Positions 23,088 to 32,836 of a stretch of DNA of 64,000 nt are shown one piece after another (position 1 is the stretch's first letter; the number at the start of each line of letters is the position of its first letter). Location: NCBI GenBank assembly GCA_032622095.1, contig CP136065.1, positions 41,639,503 through 41,703,502 of the forward strand, written 5' to 3'. Source of the DNA: Siphonodentalium dalli. Lineage: Eukaryota > Mollusca > Scaphopoda > Gadilida > Siphonodentaliidae. Both the position numbers and the translations under genes were made by a program. The notes under the pieces are model-generated. The model did not search any database, was not told where the DNA came from, and saw nothing but the letters and a program-made list of their open reading frames with translations.

Positions 23088-23348
23088 TGACCACCTATTT
23101 GATGTGTTGAAGAAGAAGTTTGATGTAATGTCCGAAACAGAGAGATTCTGTGCTATTGTGTTTGATGAAATGAGCATAAAGAAACATTTAAAATATGACC
23201 AAAATGCTGACAGAATAATTGGATTGGAGGATTATGGAACTCAACTTGGACAATCAGCAAGAGAAGCTGACCATGCTCTGGTGTTCATGGTAAGAGGTCT
23301 CGTTCAGAAGTGGAAACAACCAATAGCGTATTTCTTTTCGTGTAGCAC
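23088..23348 (+). pseudogene. P-element-type (THAP9-like) transposase fragment
   Basis: The open frame reads HLFDVLKKKFDVMSETERF, then CAIVFDEMSIKKHLKYDQNA, then IIGLEDYG and HALVFMVRGLVQKWKQPIAY followed by FFS. The FDEMSIK motif with a conserved aspartate, the 'GLEDYG' strand and 'LVFMVRGL..KWKQP' are typical of the RNase H-like domain of P-element and THAP9 transposases. Only ~85 residues remain. The THAP zinc finger, GTP-binding part and C-terminus are absent. The left edge is a sharp junction with the alpha 2 tail near 23,088; the right edge is the end of a hAT relic. No counterpart exists in the third unit. Confidence 0.75.
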
Positions 23349-24318
23349 CCAGAGATGAAAGTTTTCCGGTTTTTACCGGAATTCCGGTATTTTGATAATT
23401 TTCTGAAGCCCATCCGGAATTTCCAAAAAAAATAAAATAATATATGTATATTTGTTTTTTTATTAAAAAACACGTTCAAATTGATCGGTAAAGTCAAATC
23501 TTTACACACTGGCAAATTCTGGGGGTGGAGACTGAGATTGTCAGAGGTAAGTCGCCATTCGGCGTGTTACGAGTTCATTCAATTTTACTTTGGGTAATGG
23601 TTGCAGATATATTAGATATATGGCAGGTCATTATTTTTGGCACCGGTAATCTATGTATTCACCGGTCGCGCACGTGCTCAATGCCAAGTTCTGTGTGATT
23701 GGTGCTTTCTGAAGGAATCCTTGGCATCATGTTGATCTCCGCCAATCACTGCGCAGATAATATATCATTTGGTACCAACGTTGGTGCCATAACTATTCAA
23801 ACACAAAGACAAATATGTCTTGTGTTCGATAGAAAAAAAACATGCTATTCTATAGTTGTAATACATGTAGTTATGGAAGTAAAAAGCCAGGACGATGTCT
23901 CAAATATACATGTAGATCGGGATGTTTAAAACAAGTTCCGGTGGGCTTGGCTTCAGGAAAAGGATATAAACGGCGATTTTTTTCAGACTTTATTCGAAAA
24001 TTAATCGCGCCGGAATCGCTAAATGTGCATGGTGCAACAAGGAAATAAACTATTCCAACGACGGGAAAAAGGCACTCAAACAACATTCAAAAGTAGTTTC
24101 ACACGTTCGTCAGAGAAACAACATTAGCTCAAACCAGTCATTGTCGGCAACATTCTATAATCTCAAAATTATTCTGGATGATGGATCTCACAGTGATAAC
24201 AAATCTCCCACTCCTAGTACTTCTAGTAATAATGAAATATGTTCCATGAACAGCCCGGTGTGTCCTTGTCTCTTGTCAGCAGCCATGTGCATTTGTCTGG
24301 AGTTAGACCGCTAGATAC
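23349..24318 (+). pseudogene. hAT transposase relic, 5' end and BED-like zinc finger (unit A)
   Basis: It begins at cagagatgaaagttttccgg, which resembles the left end of the hAT element at 33,004 (cagggatgtaagttttccg). The relic then reads WAWLQEKDINGDFFSDFIRK and, after a one-base loss in an A run, GIAKCAWCNKEINYSNDGKK followed by ALKQHSKVVSH. This aligns with WSWLEQKDVHGDFLSDYIRK and the CIYC...H...H finger of the element at 33,265, so it is a diverged relative. There is a TAA just upstream of NKF. The matching C-terminal part is at 27,840-28,420; everything in between has been replaced. Confidence 0.7.
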
Positions 24319-24604
24319 GGAAAAGATATCCACGGTTTCGACCATGTATAATCCGTCAAGGGGGCAAATGCCACATGAGTGGACATATACATGTAGCTCT
24401 TGTTTGGTTGTAGGAGAGAACTGATAATTCACATCTGGAGCATTTGGTTTTGTGCACAATATGGATACAGAAATCAATTATATGTCACAATGTGGATCAT
24501 GATGTATGACCAATATTCAAAATTAATAAATATTTTGTGCTTTGCTTCATTAATTTATAGATGTACATGTAAAGCTTAAATTAAATATTTTTTCTCACCA
24601 ACAG

Positions 24605-27276
24605 ATGGTCTGAACATCTACTTCAGAAGCCGTGGTTTCAAGGAGAATCTTGTTGAAAAGGGCAAAGAAGATGTCCATAAAATCAAAATGAAGTTGTTGG
24701 AGAGAAGGAAAAGGGTGAGTACAATGTACAATATAAATATTATGATCTGACAGAGATTGCTATGGATAATGATTATTATAATGATTATTCAAAATGTATA
24801 TAATCGCATTGATAACTGCCTCGCTAAATTGAACATTTATAATTAAGTGCAGACGCTACGATTAAAATCGTAAGTGGGGAAAATCGCAGGTGGAGAAAAG
24901 TGACTTGCCCGCAGACGCTACGGTGCTGCAATGTTTGCAGCTACCATTTTATCCACGTGATCAATCTCATGATAGCAAAATGTTATACCACATTCTCCGA
25001 ATTATGCAACTAAATACATGTACATGACATGTATCTCAATTTTCTAAACTAAGAAGTTGATTTTGAAAGTTCAAGTGAAATTGAATATTTTTTATTTTGA
25101 CATAATTGTTGTACCTGTCAACTCAACAGGCTCAGCTGCCCCAATTGAATTTCAACAATTGCGGCAGCCCTCTACTCCTTGCCTGATATGTGGTATAGGC
25201 CTGCACTCCCTGTCATGCGACATCTCCACCAATGTGGCCTCGTTTTTGCAAGTGCAAGAAGTTTGTAAACTTTGCGCCATTTTTGAATGTTTTCTTTTCG
25301 TGGTATTTACAACATGACCAGTGCGACAGTGGTCATGTGACAGCTATGATCGCGCGTGTTGCCAAGGTTGTGCCACGATTTTCCTGTCAAAATCAAACAG
25401 TGCTTGATCGCTACGATTTGGCTACGATATTGTCGTGGGCCTGCGCATTGGATGCTTCCTCCTACCATTTTCCTCACTTACGATTTTAATCGCAGCGTGT
25501 GCGGTGACACTAAACCACTTGCAACTGAGTAGATCCTGGGGCATTACTAGTACGACTTTAAATTGGCTTGCTGACTAACACTGGGGGAGATATGACTTAT
25601 ATAAGACTTTGTTTTCGGGAACAAACAAGGTTTTTTGTCTTGTTTATTTACATGCAATTTTGATTACAAATTAGGATTCACATCATTGTACTGCTACTCT
25701 TGTTTTGATATCTATCCAAATCCAGAAGATGTATTGCATAAATTTCCTATGATAACCGTCGCTCAGCGTTGCTTGTCTTTTATCGGAAAACCAATCGATG
25801 TGTGTCTTTTAAATGGCTATCCTGTTGGTTTTACTCAGTGTATCGTCCAGATGGATATTAGTAACTAAAATAACACGATATCATGATATGAATACTGATT
25901 TGTCATTGAAACTGCTTTTGAAGGCCTACGCACGAAGAAAAACCTTGTTTGTCGTTGAAAACAAACCATCTCATATCGAATACACACCTTCTCTTTTATC
26001 GGAATGTACCGTCTTTTATCCTCACAGCGCAGTTCTCAATGACTACAAGGCATTGAGAGATAGCTGAAATTATCTGCAGTTGGGAGTACTGTTAAAAAAA
26101 ATTGGAAGTCTATTGAAATAACCGGTGTCTGTATGTGCGTCCAGAAAATGGATTCCAGAAGATAACTTTAGTTTTGGTTCGACTGACACTGGAGACTTTC
26201 CCGCATAGCATTTTAGTCCGGGGGATTCCCCTACAAATGTCACAATAAATACACGGAACACACACTTGTGCGAAGGCTTTAGTGAATATGGCACGAGTCG
26301 ATGACGTCTGGAGGCCTCGAGTGCTGATATGGTGTAATCGAACGAGTGTCATATACACCAAAGCCTTCCCACAACCGTGTGGTTCTGTGTTTATTACACA
26401 CCTACCTCAAGCGATGCCAGATTCACGATAATTCATGTCTTGTAATCCATATGGAACATGTGTGCCATACAGATTTTAATTATGGCACGGCCCAACTCGC
26501 GGTTTTCTCTCTTTTATTAGGAAAAGGTGTGTAATAAATATGTATTTGTAGTAAATACATACACAGAACCACACACTTGTGCGAAGGCTTTGGTGAATAT
26601 GCCACAAGTCGATGACGTCATATAGCACGAGACTCCAGCCTCGAGTGCTCATATCGCGAATGAGTGTCATATACTTACAAGCGTGTGGTTCTGTGTTTAT
26701 TACATATAGTCACACCTACCTCAAACGATGCCAAATTTATGGTAATTCATGTCTTGTAATCCATATGTGTCATACAGATTTTAATTATGACATGGCTCGG
26801 TTTTCTCCTTTTTATTAGGAACAGGCGTGTAATAAAAAGAATTATTTTTGCCCATGGTTGATGACTGGTTCTAGTACTAGAAGTCGCATTTTCAGCTTCA
26901 AATTAACTTTATTGTGAATGTTTTTCCTTTGTTTTGACAGAAACGATTAAATAGGAAGGCCGCGATGGCTAACAAGACGTCGTGGGGTGAGGCAAAGAAA
27001 ATTAAGGTCGGAGCAGTCCTCACGAATGATTTCATGAGCAGCGAAGAGGACTGTTCCGACGATGACAAACTCTATGTGAAAAGAATGCCGTGGAGGTCGG
27101 AAGAATGCACGGCGTTCTTCCAACAACTGGACTCAAAGATTGTGTTACAGTCAACACCGCAGTCAATAAAACAGCAAAAGAAGAGGGTCCGGGACCAAAA
27201 AGTGTCAACAAGGGAGCGCCCGGCAAAGATTGAGGCGAGTCAGGAGTGGGCTGTGTGTGGACCAGAATACGTGTAA
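24605..27276 (+). CDS. Beta 1: conserved two-exon protein (C-terminal part), function unknown
   Basis: Exon 24,605-24,714 (acceptor caccaacag, donor gtgagt) reads GLNIYFRSRGFKENLVEKGK then a basic stretch ending LLERRKR. It joins in phase to exon 26,941-27,276 (acceptor gttttgacag), which reads KRLNRKAAMANKTSWGEAKK, then VLTNDFMSSEEDCSDDD and KRMPWRSEECTAFFQ, ending in WAV and a stop. The acidic 'DFMSSEE' followed by 'PWRS' and a basic tail resembles the C-terminus of a recurrent family of predicted invertebrate proteins that I cannot name. An AATAAA lies ~50 bp after the stop. Upstream exons were not found. This copy is intact where seen; the sister at 54,781 is broken. Confidence 0.5.
24847..25510. 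mobile_element. PIF/Harbinger-like MITE with TAA duplication
   Basis: It lies in the beta 1 intron. The inverted ends share cgattaaaatcgtaagtg on the left and its complement cacttacgattttaatcg on the right. TAA flanks both sides (24,844-24,846 and 25,511-25,513), the three-base target typical of PIF/Harbinger. The outermost bases are gtgcagacgc and gcggtgacac. The rest of the intron (25,511-26,235) includes a 77-codon open stretch at 25,635 that is kept in both copies but lacks recognisable features. Confidence 0.55.
26236..26836. repeat. Tandem pair of ~300-bp units with internal inverted repeats
   Basis: Each unit contains 'cacttgtgcgaaggctttgg'-type sequence, 'gtcgatgacgtc', then the inverted partner 'gtgtggttctgtgttta', 'ctacctcaa.cgatgcca' and 'tttattagga'. 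The first unit spans about 26,236-26,536 and the second 26,537-26,836. Likely a duplicated foldback element in the intron. Confidence 0.6.
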
Positions 27277-27327
27277 ATCAACACCCTGACTTGTCTCAAT
27301 CATGTATTATTGTATTTTTGAGATGTA

Positions 27328-27333
27328 AATAAA
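27328..27333 (+). promoter_or_regulatory. Polyadenylation signal AATAAA of beta 1
   Basis: AATAAA lies about 50 bp after the beta 1 stop codon, a normal distance in metazoan genes. It is conserved at 57,505-57,510. Confidence 0.5.
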
Positions 27334-27839
27334 TGAAATGTATTAAATCAATGATTTTTTCTCTCGTGATCCCAGAAGTGGAAAGATTGAGGTTTCTGTC
27401 AAGAGTTTATTTGTGCAGCCATATCAAAAGTTAAATCAACTTAAAATTTAAATGTAAGTGAATGTTGAAGGTTTGAATTTTTTTCTAACTTCTATCTCAC
27501 CCGATAACTTATTTGGTTCACTTTAGACTGGTCAGTGTCTGATGCAGTTTTCCAGGTCAATAAAACATATGATTGTCATATTTATATATTATCCACTTTT
27601 GAAAGCTGCTTTTGTTGGTTTTAATGTGTTGTATGGTTAAACTGAATACATTTTTTAGAGCAAAATTGACTCCTTCAAAACAACATATACATGTAGATGT
27701 AGATCCAAAAAGCGATCTGACTGTCATTTTGTGATCAGCGAAAATGCTAAAATTTAGTGCCCCTTTAATTTTCACCCAGTTCGACAATATCCAATGTACT
27801 AGTATTCCGATAAACATTAGGAGCCTTTGAATAGTTCTT

Positions 27840-28420
27840 GAAAGAAAGAAAGGAAAAGATTATTCAGAGATTATTTCATGAGGACATTAAAACCAGTCTT
27901 CATCTCAATATGTATTCTGAAATCCTACCGCTTTTTAAATCATTTATTTTAACATTCGATGCTTACGATGATAAATTTCACAACTCACTACATCACATGT
28001 AATTCGGTGCAAACACAGAGGCCATACTGAAGACGTACACCAAATTTGATAAAACATCTGGAAAAGAATTCATGGACAAAGTGAAGTGTGCTTACCTCGA
28101 CACATCCGAGTATATTTTGAAGAAGTTTCCACTTAACAATAAATTTCTTCAATGTGTTTCTGCCATTGACCCTAAGACAATTGGACATGGGTTGACCAAT
28201 GAAGCATTCAAGAAACTTGCAAAATACTTTCCGACTGTTTTGAATGATGGAAAAATGAATGATTTCTATTTGGAAGCCTCAAAAATTCAGTTGGACCCTA
28301 CATTGCCAGATGCTCTGGATGAAAATGGGAACAATATTTATATACATACCGGTAGACGTCTTTGTATAAAGACGTCTTTGTATAAAAAGAGTGAAAAATT
28401 CAAAATTAAACAAATCTTAT
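27840..28420 (+). pseudogene. hAT transposase relic, C-terminal half (unit A)
   Basis: It reads LFHEDIKTSLHLNMYSEILP, then LFKSFILTFDAYDDKFHNS, a stop, then TKFDKTSGKEFMDKVKCAYL, CVSAIDPKTIGHGLTNEA and KIQLDPTLPDALDE. These align in order with the hAT transposase at 33,265 (LLPIFKSFVLTFK, SVSSLDPRAIGHSVTES, RIHLDPCLPDYS). A 16-bp tandem duplication (gacgtctttgtataaa) near 28,350 is specific to this copy. The dimerisation motif is gone. It is the mate of the N-terminal relic at 23,349. Confidence 0.7.
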
Positions 28421-28677
28421 AAAGTTTTAAGCAAAGGAATACTTTGTTGTACAATGTACCAATATAAGTTGGAAGAATAGAAACAAACTTAATTTGGTCA
28501 TGACCTTTAGTTATCAGATACTAGTACAGAAAATCACAAAAAGGAATTTGCTATCTAAAAAGAGTGAAATATGACTAAATTTGCCAATCCGAATAGCACA
28601 ATTTTAGGCCCCAGATTCACTCTCGAACCATTGGATTTTCAAAAATTTCCCCGGACCCCCATTCTGCTGAGGTGTAA

Positions 28678-28770
28678 GCAGAATGAGGTCCCCAGAGGGT
28701 GAATTTGATGATGCTAGCCCGCTATGCGGGGTAGCATCACTAAATTCACCCTCTGGGGACCTCATTCTGC
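28678..28770. repeat. Hairpin of the 'gaatgaggtccccag' foldback family
   Basis: It is a near-perfect palindrome with ~41-nt arms: gcagaatgaggtccccagag on the left and its complement on the right, around gctagcccgctatgcgg. Related hairpins occur as a pair at 39,160-39,559. The outer sequence tattttaaggc on the right matches that family's terminus. Confidence 0.8.
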
Positions 28771-28904
28771 AAATGACAGACACAATATTTTAAGGCTTGA
28801 CTGAGGAAGCTGCAGAGTCTGTGCAGACTTCGGAATGTTCCACAGATGCATGGTCAAAATTACCAAAGGTTAAGAAAATAATTATTGTGGAAACTCCGAT
28901 TATT

Positions 28905-29825
28905 TGGACTTAAGATGGCAGTGAATCAGAATCAGAAGAGAGCGAATCCGACGAAGACGAAAATGGTGACGATGACTGATTGCAATAATCAACAACACCT
29001 GTCACATCTGCCAATACCTGGACTGAATTTTTTGTCCATTGTGAAATTACCAGATTCAACAAAAGTAATACTGGTCTTGACCACAACATTATTTGTACTA
29101 GCATTACAGAGAAATAGAATTCTTGGAACTTTTTCTCACTGATGAAGTGTTACAAATGATTGTCTGTCAAACAAACTTATAACTCATCACTGACTCAGAA
29201 TCACATACTGTACCTATATTGTATATACAAGAAATTGACATTCACAGATAAGTGTGAGATGTATGCATTCATAGGAATTATGATAGGCCAGGGCATTATA
29301 TGACTACATGTACCTTCGAAACGTGACTATTGTAGTACTAATCCTTGGATGAGGCATCAAAGGATTGCTGACACCATGACACGTGAATGATTTATATCAA
29401 TTGTTCACTTCTTGCTCCTGAACGACAACACCTTGGGAGAGTCCTCACTGAGATAAACTTTTCAAGGTTCTTCGGTTCTTGAATTTGATGTGCTTTCAAT
29501 TTATGAAGAAATTCAATACATTTCAACCTATCAGCATAAATGAAGGTATCATTGCCTTCAAAGGCAGAAATTCTATGAAGCAATATATGCCAAAAAACTA
29601 TCAAGAGAAGATTCAATAATTGGGTTTAGCTTGCCCGAATATAGGGTACACATATGCATGTGACTCATATACTGGGAAAGATGATTCCCGAAGAGTTAAA
29701 CTCTCGGAGCTAGTGTTGTGAATAAACTTGTCTCATTTTTGCCATTAAAATACAATTATATTGTACACTTCGACCATTTCTTCATGTTGATCAGCATGGC
29801 AGAAAGCCTTTTAAGTTAGATTTGT
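28905..29825 (+). pseudogene. piggyBac transposase relic (unit A)
   Basis: An acidic start (DGSESESEESESDEDENGDD) is followed, across frameshifts, by ICTSITEK, then LELFLTDEVLQMIVCQTNL, KCEMYAFIGIMIGQGII, NPWMRHQRIADTMTRE and VHFLLLNDN. Next come FKGRNSMKQYMPK and YIVHFDHFFMLISMAE. This order is that of piggyBac transposases (eTN.Y; aflGi.i.mG; FkGR...kQYmp; DnfFts). At the position before 'EGIIAFKGR' the usual catalytic Asp is Asn. I count at least six stops or frameshifts, so it is long dead. It could belong to the source family of the TTAA MITEs in this window, but its own ends were not found. Confidence 0.75.
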
Positions 29826-29861
29826 TTGTCCACTCTGGACCGATTCATTTTTAACAATTAA

Positions 29862-29880
29862 CCCCCCCCCCCCGCCCCCC
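29862..29880. repeat. Poly-C tract
   Basis: A run of C broken by one G lies between TTAA and GTTAACCCGG. The same tract is 37 bp longer in the duplicate at 60,024, so length here is unstable or hard to sequence. Confidence 0.8.
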
Positions 29881-29989
29881 GTTAACCCGGTTCCTCGTAG
29901 CGGCAATCCAGAAACTATCACATTACTGTGTACTATTTCTATGCATAATCGAGTCGTTTACGTTACGGAATCAGCCGAAATGAGTAGAA

Positions 29990-30951
29990 TGACTGTGGCT
30001 GTCAAGGTCGTTTGCAGTTGCCACGTTGGCGACCGCACAAACAGTTCCCAATATAGACAATGCTTCTGAAATCGGAGACAACAGAGCCGCTCTCATAAAA
30101 AGAGAAAGTTTCTCAGAAACTTGTGACACTTTGTGTGTCGGTAATAAAAAGAACATTATTTTCTAAGGCCAAACAGCCCATGCAAACTTGCGTTTTAGTT
30201 CAAAACAAAATTATGCAGATTAACCCATCAATATCATGAGACGATTTATTGAACATGGGTCCAGTGATGAGGAATTTGAACCTTCCAGTGGAATTGAGTA
30301 GAAGAAATACAAGGTGGTGCTGCCAGTGTGCAAGAAATGTTCAGAAATTCATAAGGAGATCCAAGAGGAGTCCAAGATAAAGTCCTAATGACAATTTTCA
30401 GCAATATAACTAGTCAAATAAAGCTTGCCGAATCATATTTGCGATATAGTTTATTATATGGGAAAATTATAACATGGTATAAATATCAGGTCCAATGAAA
30501 AAAAATTAAAATATTTACCTACCTACCTCCCGCTTCCAAAATCTAGGATTGGGATTGGACAAACACAAATATTTTTAATAGTGGCCCAAATAATCTATGA
30601 TTTGGGATGTCCTAAATTGATTTAATTTTTGACATGATGTTGATTTCAAAGTGAAATAACGAAAATATGATTTTGTTTTGATTCATAAATGCATAAAACG
30701 TGATTGATCGCAGTTAATGTCACAAGGCGCAGAAGATATTCTGAGAGAATGTGCAGCATCTCCCAGGAATTGACATAAAGAGTCTACATTCCGATCAAAT
30801 GGCGGTTTTGAAAAGCATCTTTATTGAGAGAAATGACATTATGTGTGTTCTTCCAAACGGCTTTGAGAAAAGTCTTCCACATCAGTTATCACCGCTCATT
30901 ATGAGAAAGCTCAGGGAGTGTTACAAAGAATGTGACTTTGTAAAGGCTTGA
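29990..30951 (+). pseudogene. Gamma block 3 with the longest RecQ-like helicase exon
   Basis: The exon-like part from 30,714 (acceptor gatcgcag) reads LPGIDIKSLHSDQMAVLKSI, then RNDIMCVLPNGFEKSLPHQL and SPLIMRKLRECYKECDFVKA before TGA. The Q of the Q-motif, the P-loop and the following 'QLSPLIM' helix match the first motifs of RecQ-type DNA helicases. The loop reads NGFEKS instead of TGFGKS, which should not bind ATP normally. Upstream, SQGAEDILREC lies in another frame, so a frameshift separates the two. The 5' part holds KKYKVVLPVCKKC with paired cysteines. No later helicase motif follows within 300 bp (30,952-31,261 is non-coding). Confidence 0.6.
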
Positions 30952-31426
30952 CCAGATACTGTACATATCATTGTTGTGCTCTTATTATTTTTCTGGTGCA
31001 TGATCAGACAGAAGCATTAAAATAACTCAATGTCACTGCTGCATACATGTACATTGGACAATCTAATGAAATAAATGCCAAAATCACAGAGAGATTTGTA
31101 TGTGTCGGTAGTACAGAGAGACACATCAACAAACCTACCCACATGACCACTTCACATATTTAATTAAGAGCCTGAACTATTTTAACAATCTGTCATCATG
31201 TTTTGTGTCAACTAAAACAATGGCCACCAACCATTTATACTTCACATTTCAAGTACAAAAATTGAGTGAGTATGCATTCTGGGATAGTTCTTACTCGGGA
31301 ACACATTACTGTAATCACAATGAGTATGCATTCTGGGATAGTTCTTACTCGGGAACACATTACTGTAATCACAATGATGATGTTGTACATGTAGTTGACT
31401 GTCTGTCAGGGTGAATACAAATGATG

Positions 31427-31856
31427 TTAACCCTTTACCCAACAGAACTGCCCTGTGCCAATGCATTCTCTTATATATGCGAGTCGACCATAGGTCGCCT
31501 CGCATATATAAGAGAATGCATTGGCTTAACATATTAAAAATGATAAAATTGTCAAAGAATGTAGAAAAATATTATAAAAATGTAAGAAAAAATTATAAAA
31601 AGTGTTCAAAAAAAGATTTTTTTTAGGCCAATGCATTCTCTTATATATGCGAGGCGACCTACAGTTGTATGGTCGACTCGCATATATAAGAGAATGCATT
31701 GGCACAGGGCATAACTGTAACCATCACAATGTGGTCAATGAACCGGTTCCAATGATATCCATATGTGTATGGTGTTATTGAGACAGACCGAAGATATTTT
31801 AGGCTGTTGAAGCTTTATTTGGGCGTTTTTTGCCGTTTTGTTGGGTAAAGGGTTAA
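31427..31856 (-). mobile_element. piggyBac-type MITE, double hairpin, copy 3 (inverse orientation)
   Basis: TTAA flanks and ccctttacccaaca/tgttgggtaaaggg ends are present. The long arm with 'aaagcttcaacagcctaaaa' is on the right, so it is inverted relative to the copy at 3460. The second hairpin has an insertion in its loop (acagttgtatgg). Confidence 0.9.
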
Positions 31857-32230
31857 TCTAGATTGATGAATACAGGACAACAGCCAAACAATGGACATAT
31901 GGACATTGGGCGGGACCTATCTGAATGGATAATGTCACATTCAGCGGGAGTGAAAATGCATTCTGGGAGAGCACTTACTCGGGAGCACATTACTATTACT
32001 AGTATCACGATGAGGATGTTGGAGTGGACTGTCAGAGTGAGTACAAGATGACGTCACTTTGACAGCAGCATAAATTATGCTGCTGTATGATAAAATGCCA
32101 CATGAGTAGACGAATACAACAGAGGTGAGAAAGCAATATGGGATAGTTCTTACTCGGGAACACATTACTATAAACACAGTGAGGATGTTGGAGTGGACTG
32201 TCAGGGCGAATACAAGTGACGTTAGACTAC

Positions 32231-32836
32231 AGTAATGCCCTAATTAACCCTTTACCCAACAGAACGGCCGTGTGCCAATGCATTCTCTTATATATGCGTG
32301 TCGACCATAGGTCGCCTCGCATATATAAGAGAATGCATTGGCTTAACACATTAAAAATTATATAAAATTGTTAAAGAATGTAAGAAAAAATGGTAAAAAG
32401 TATTAAAAAAAGATTTTTTTTAGGCCAATGCATTCTCTTATATATGCGAGGCGACCTATGGTCGACTCGCATATATAAGAGAATGCATTGGCACAGGGCA
32501 TAACTGTAACCATCACAATGTGGTCAATGAGCCGGTTCCAATGATATCCATATTTGTATGGTTCTATTGAGACAGACCGAAGATATTTTAGGCCGTTGAA
32601 GCTTTATTTGGCCGGTTTTGGCCGGTTTGTTGGGTAAAGGGTTAATCGACTCCCTAACCAGAGCAGAATTATGGGAAACTTTTCAGGATTTAGTCGGAAA
32701 TATGGCTTGTTGCCATTCATTGGAAAGCTCTCGAGATGTTTCCAATGAATGGCAACAAGCCATATTTCCGACTAAATCCTGAAAAGTTACCCATAATTCT
32801 GCTCCGGTTAGGGAGTTGATTAATTAGGGCATTACT
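32231..32836. mobile_element. Foldback element split by a piggyBac MITE
   Basis: The arms agtaatgccctaattaa (32,231-32,247) and ttaattagggcattact (32,820-32,836) are complementary. The longer inner arms continue from 32,646 (tcgactccctaaccagagca) and fold on 32,740-32,819 with few mismatches, giving ~95-bp arms around an 'agctctcgag' loop. The MITE 32,244-32,645 sits in a TTAA of the left arm. Confidence 0.8.
32244..32645 (-). mobile_element. piggyBac-type MITE, double hairpin, copy 4
   Basis: It is a complete element with TTAA on both sides and both hairpins, in inverse orientation. It lies inside the left arm of the foldback element 32,231-32,836, so it is the younger of the two. Confidence 0.9.

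Noticed and set aside
28885-29142. An 85-codon hydrophobic frame at the piggyBac relic
   Set aside because: It is out of frame with the transposase similarity, which explains the same bases better.
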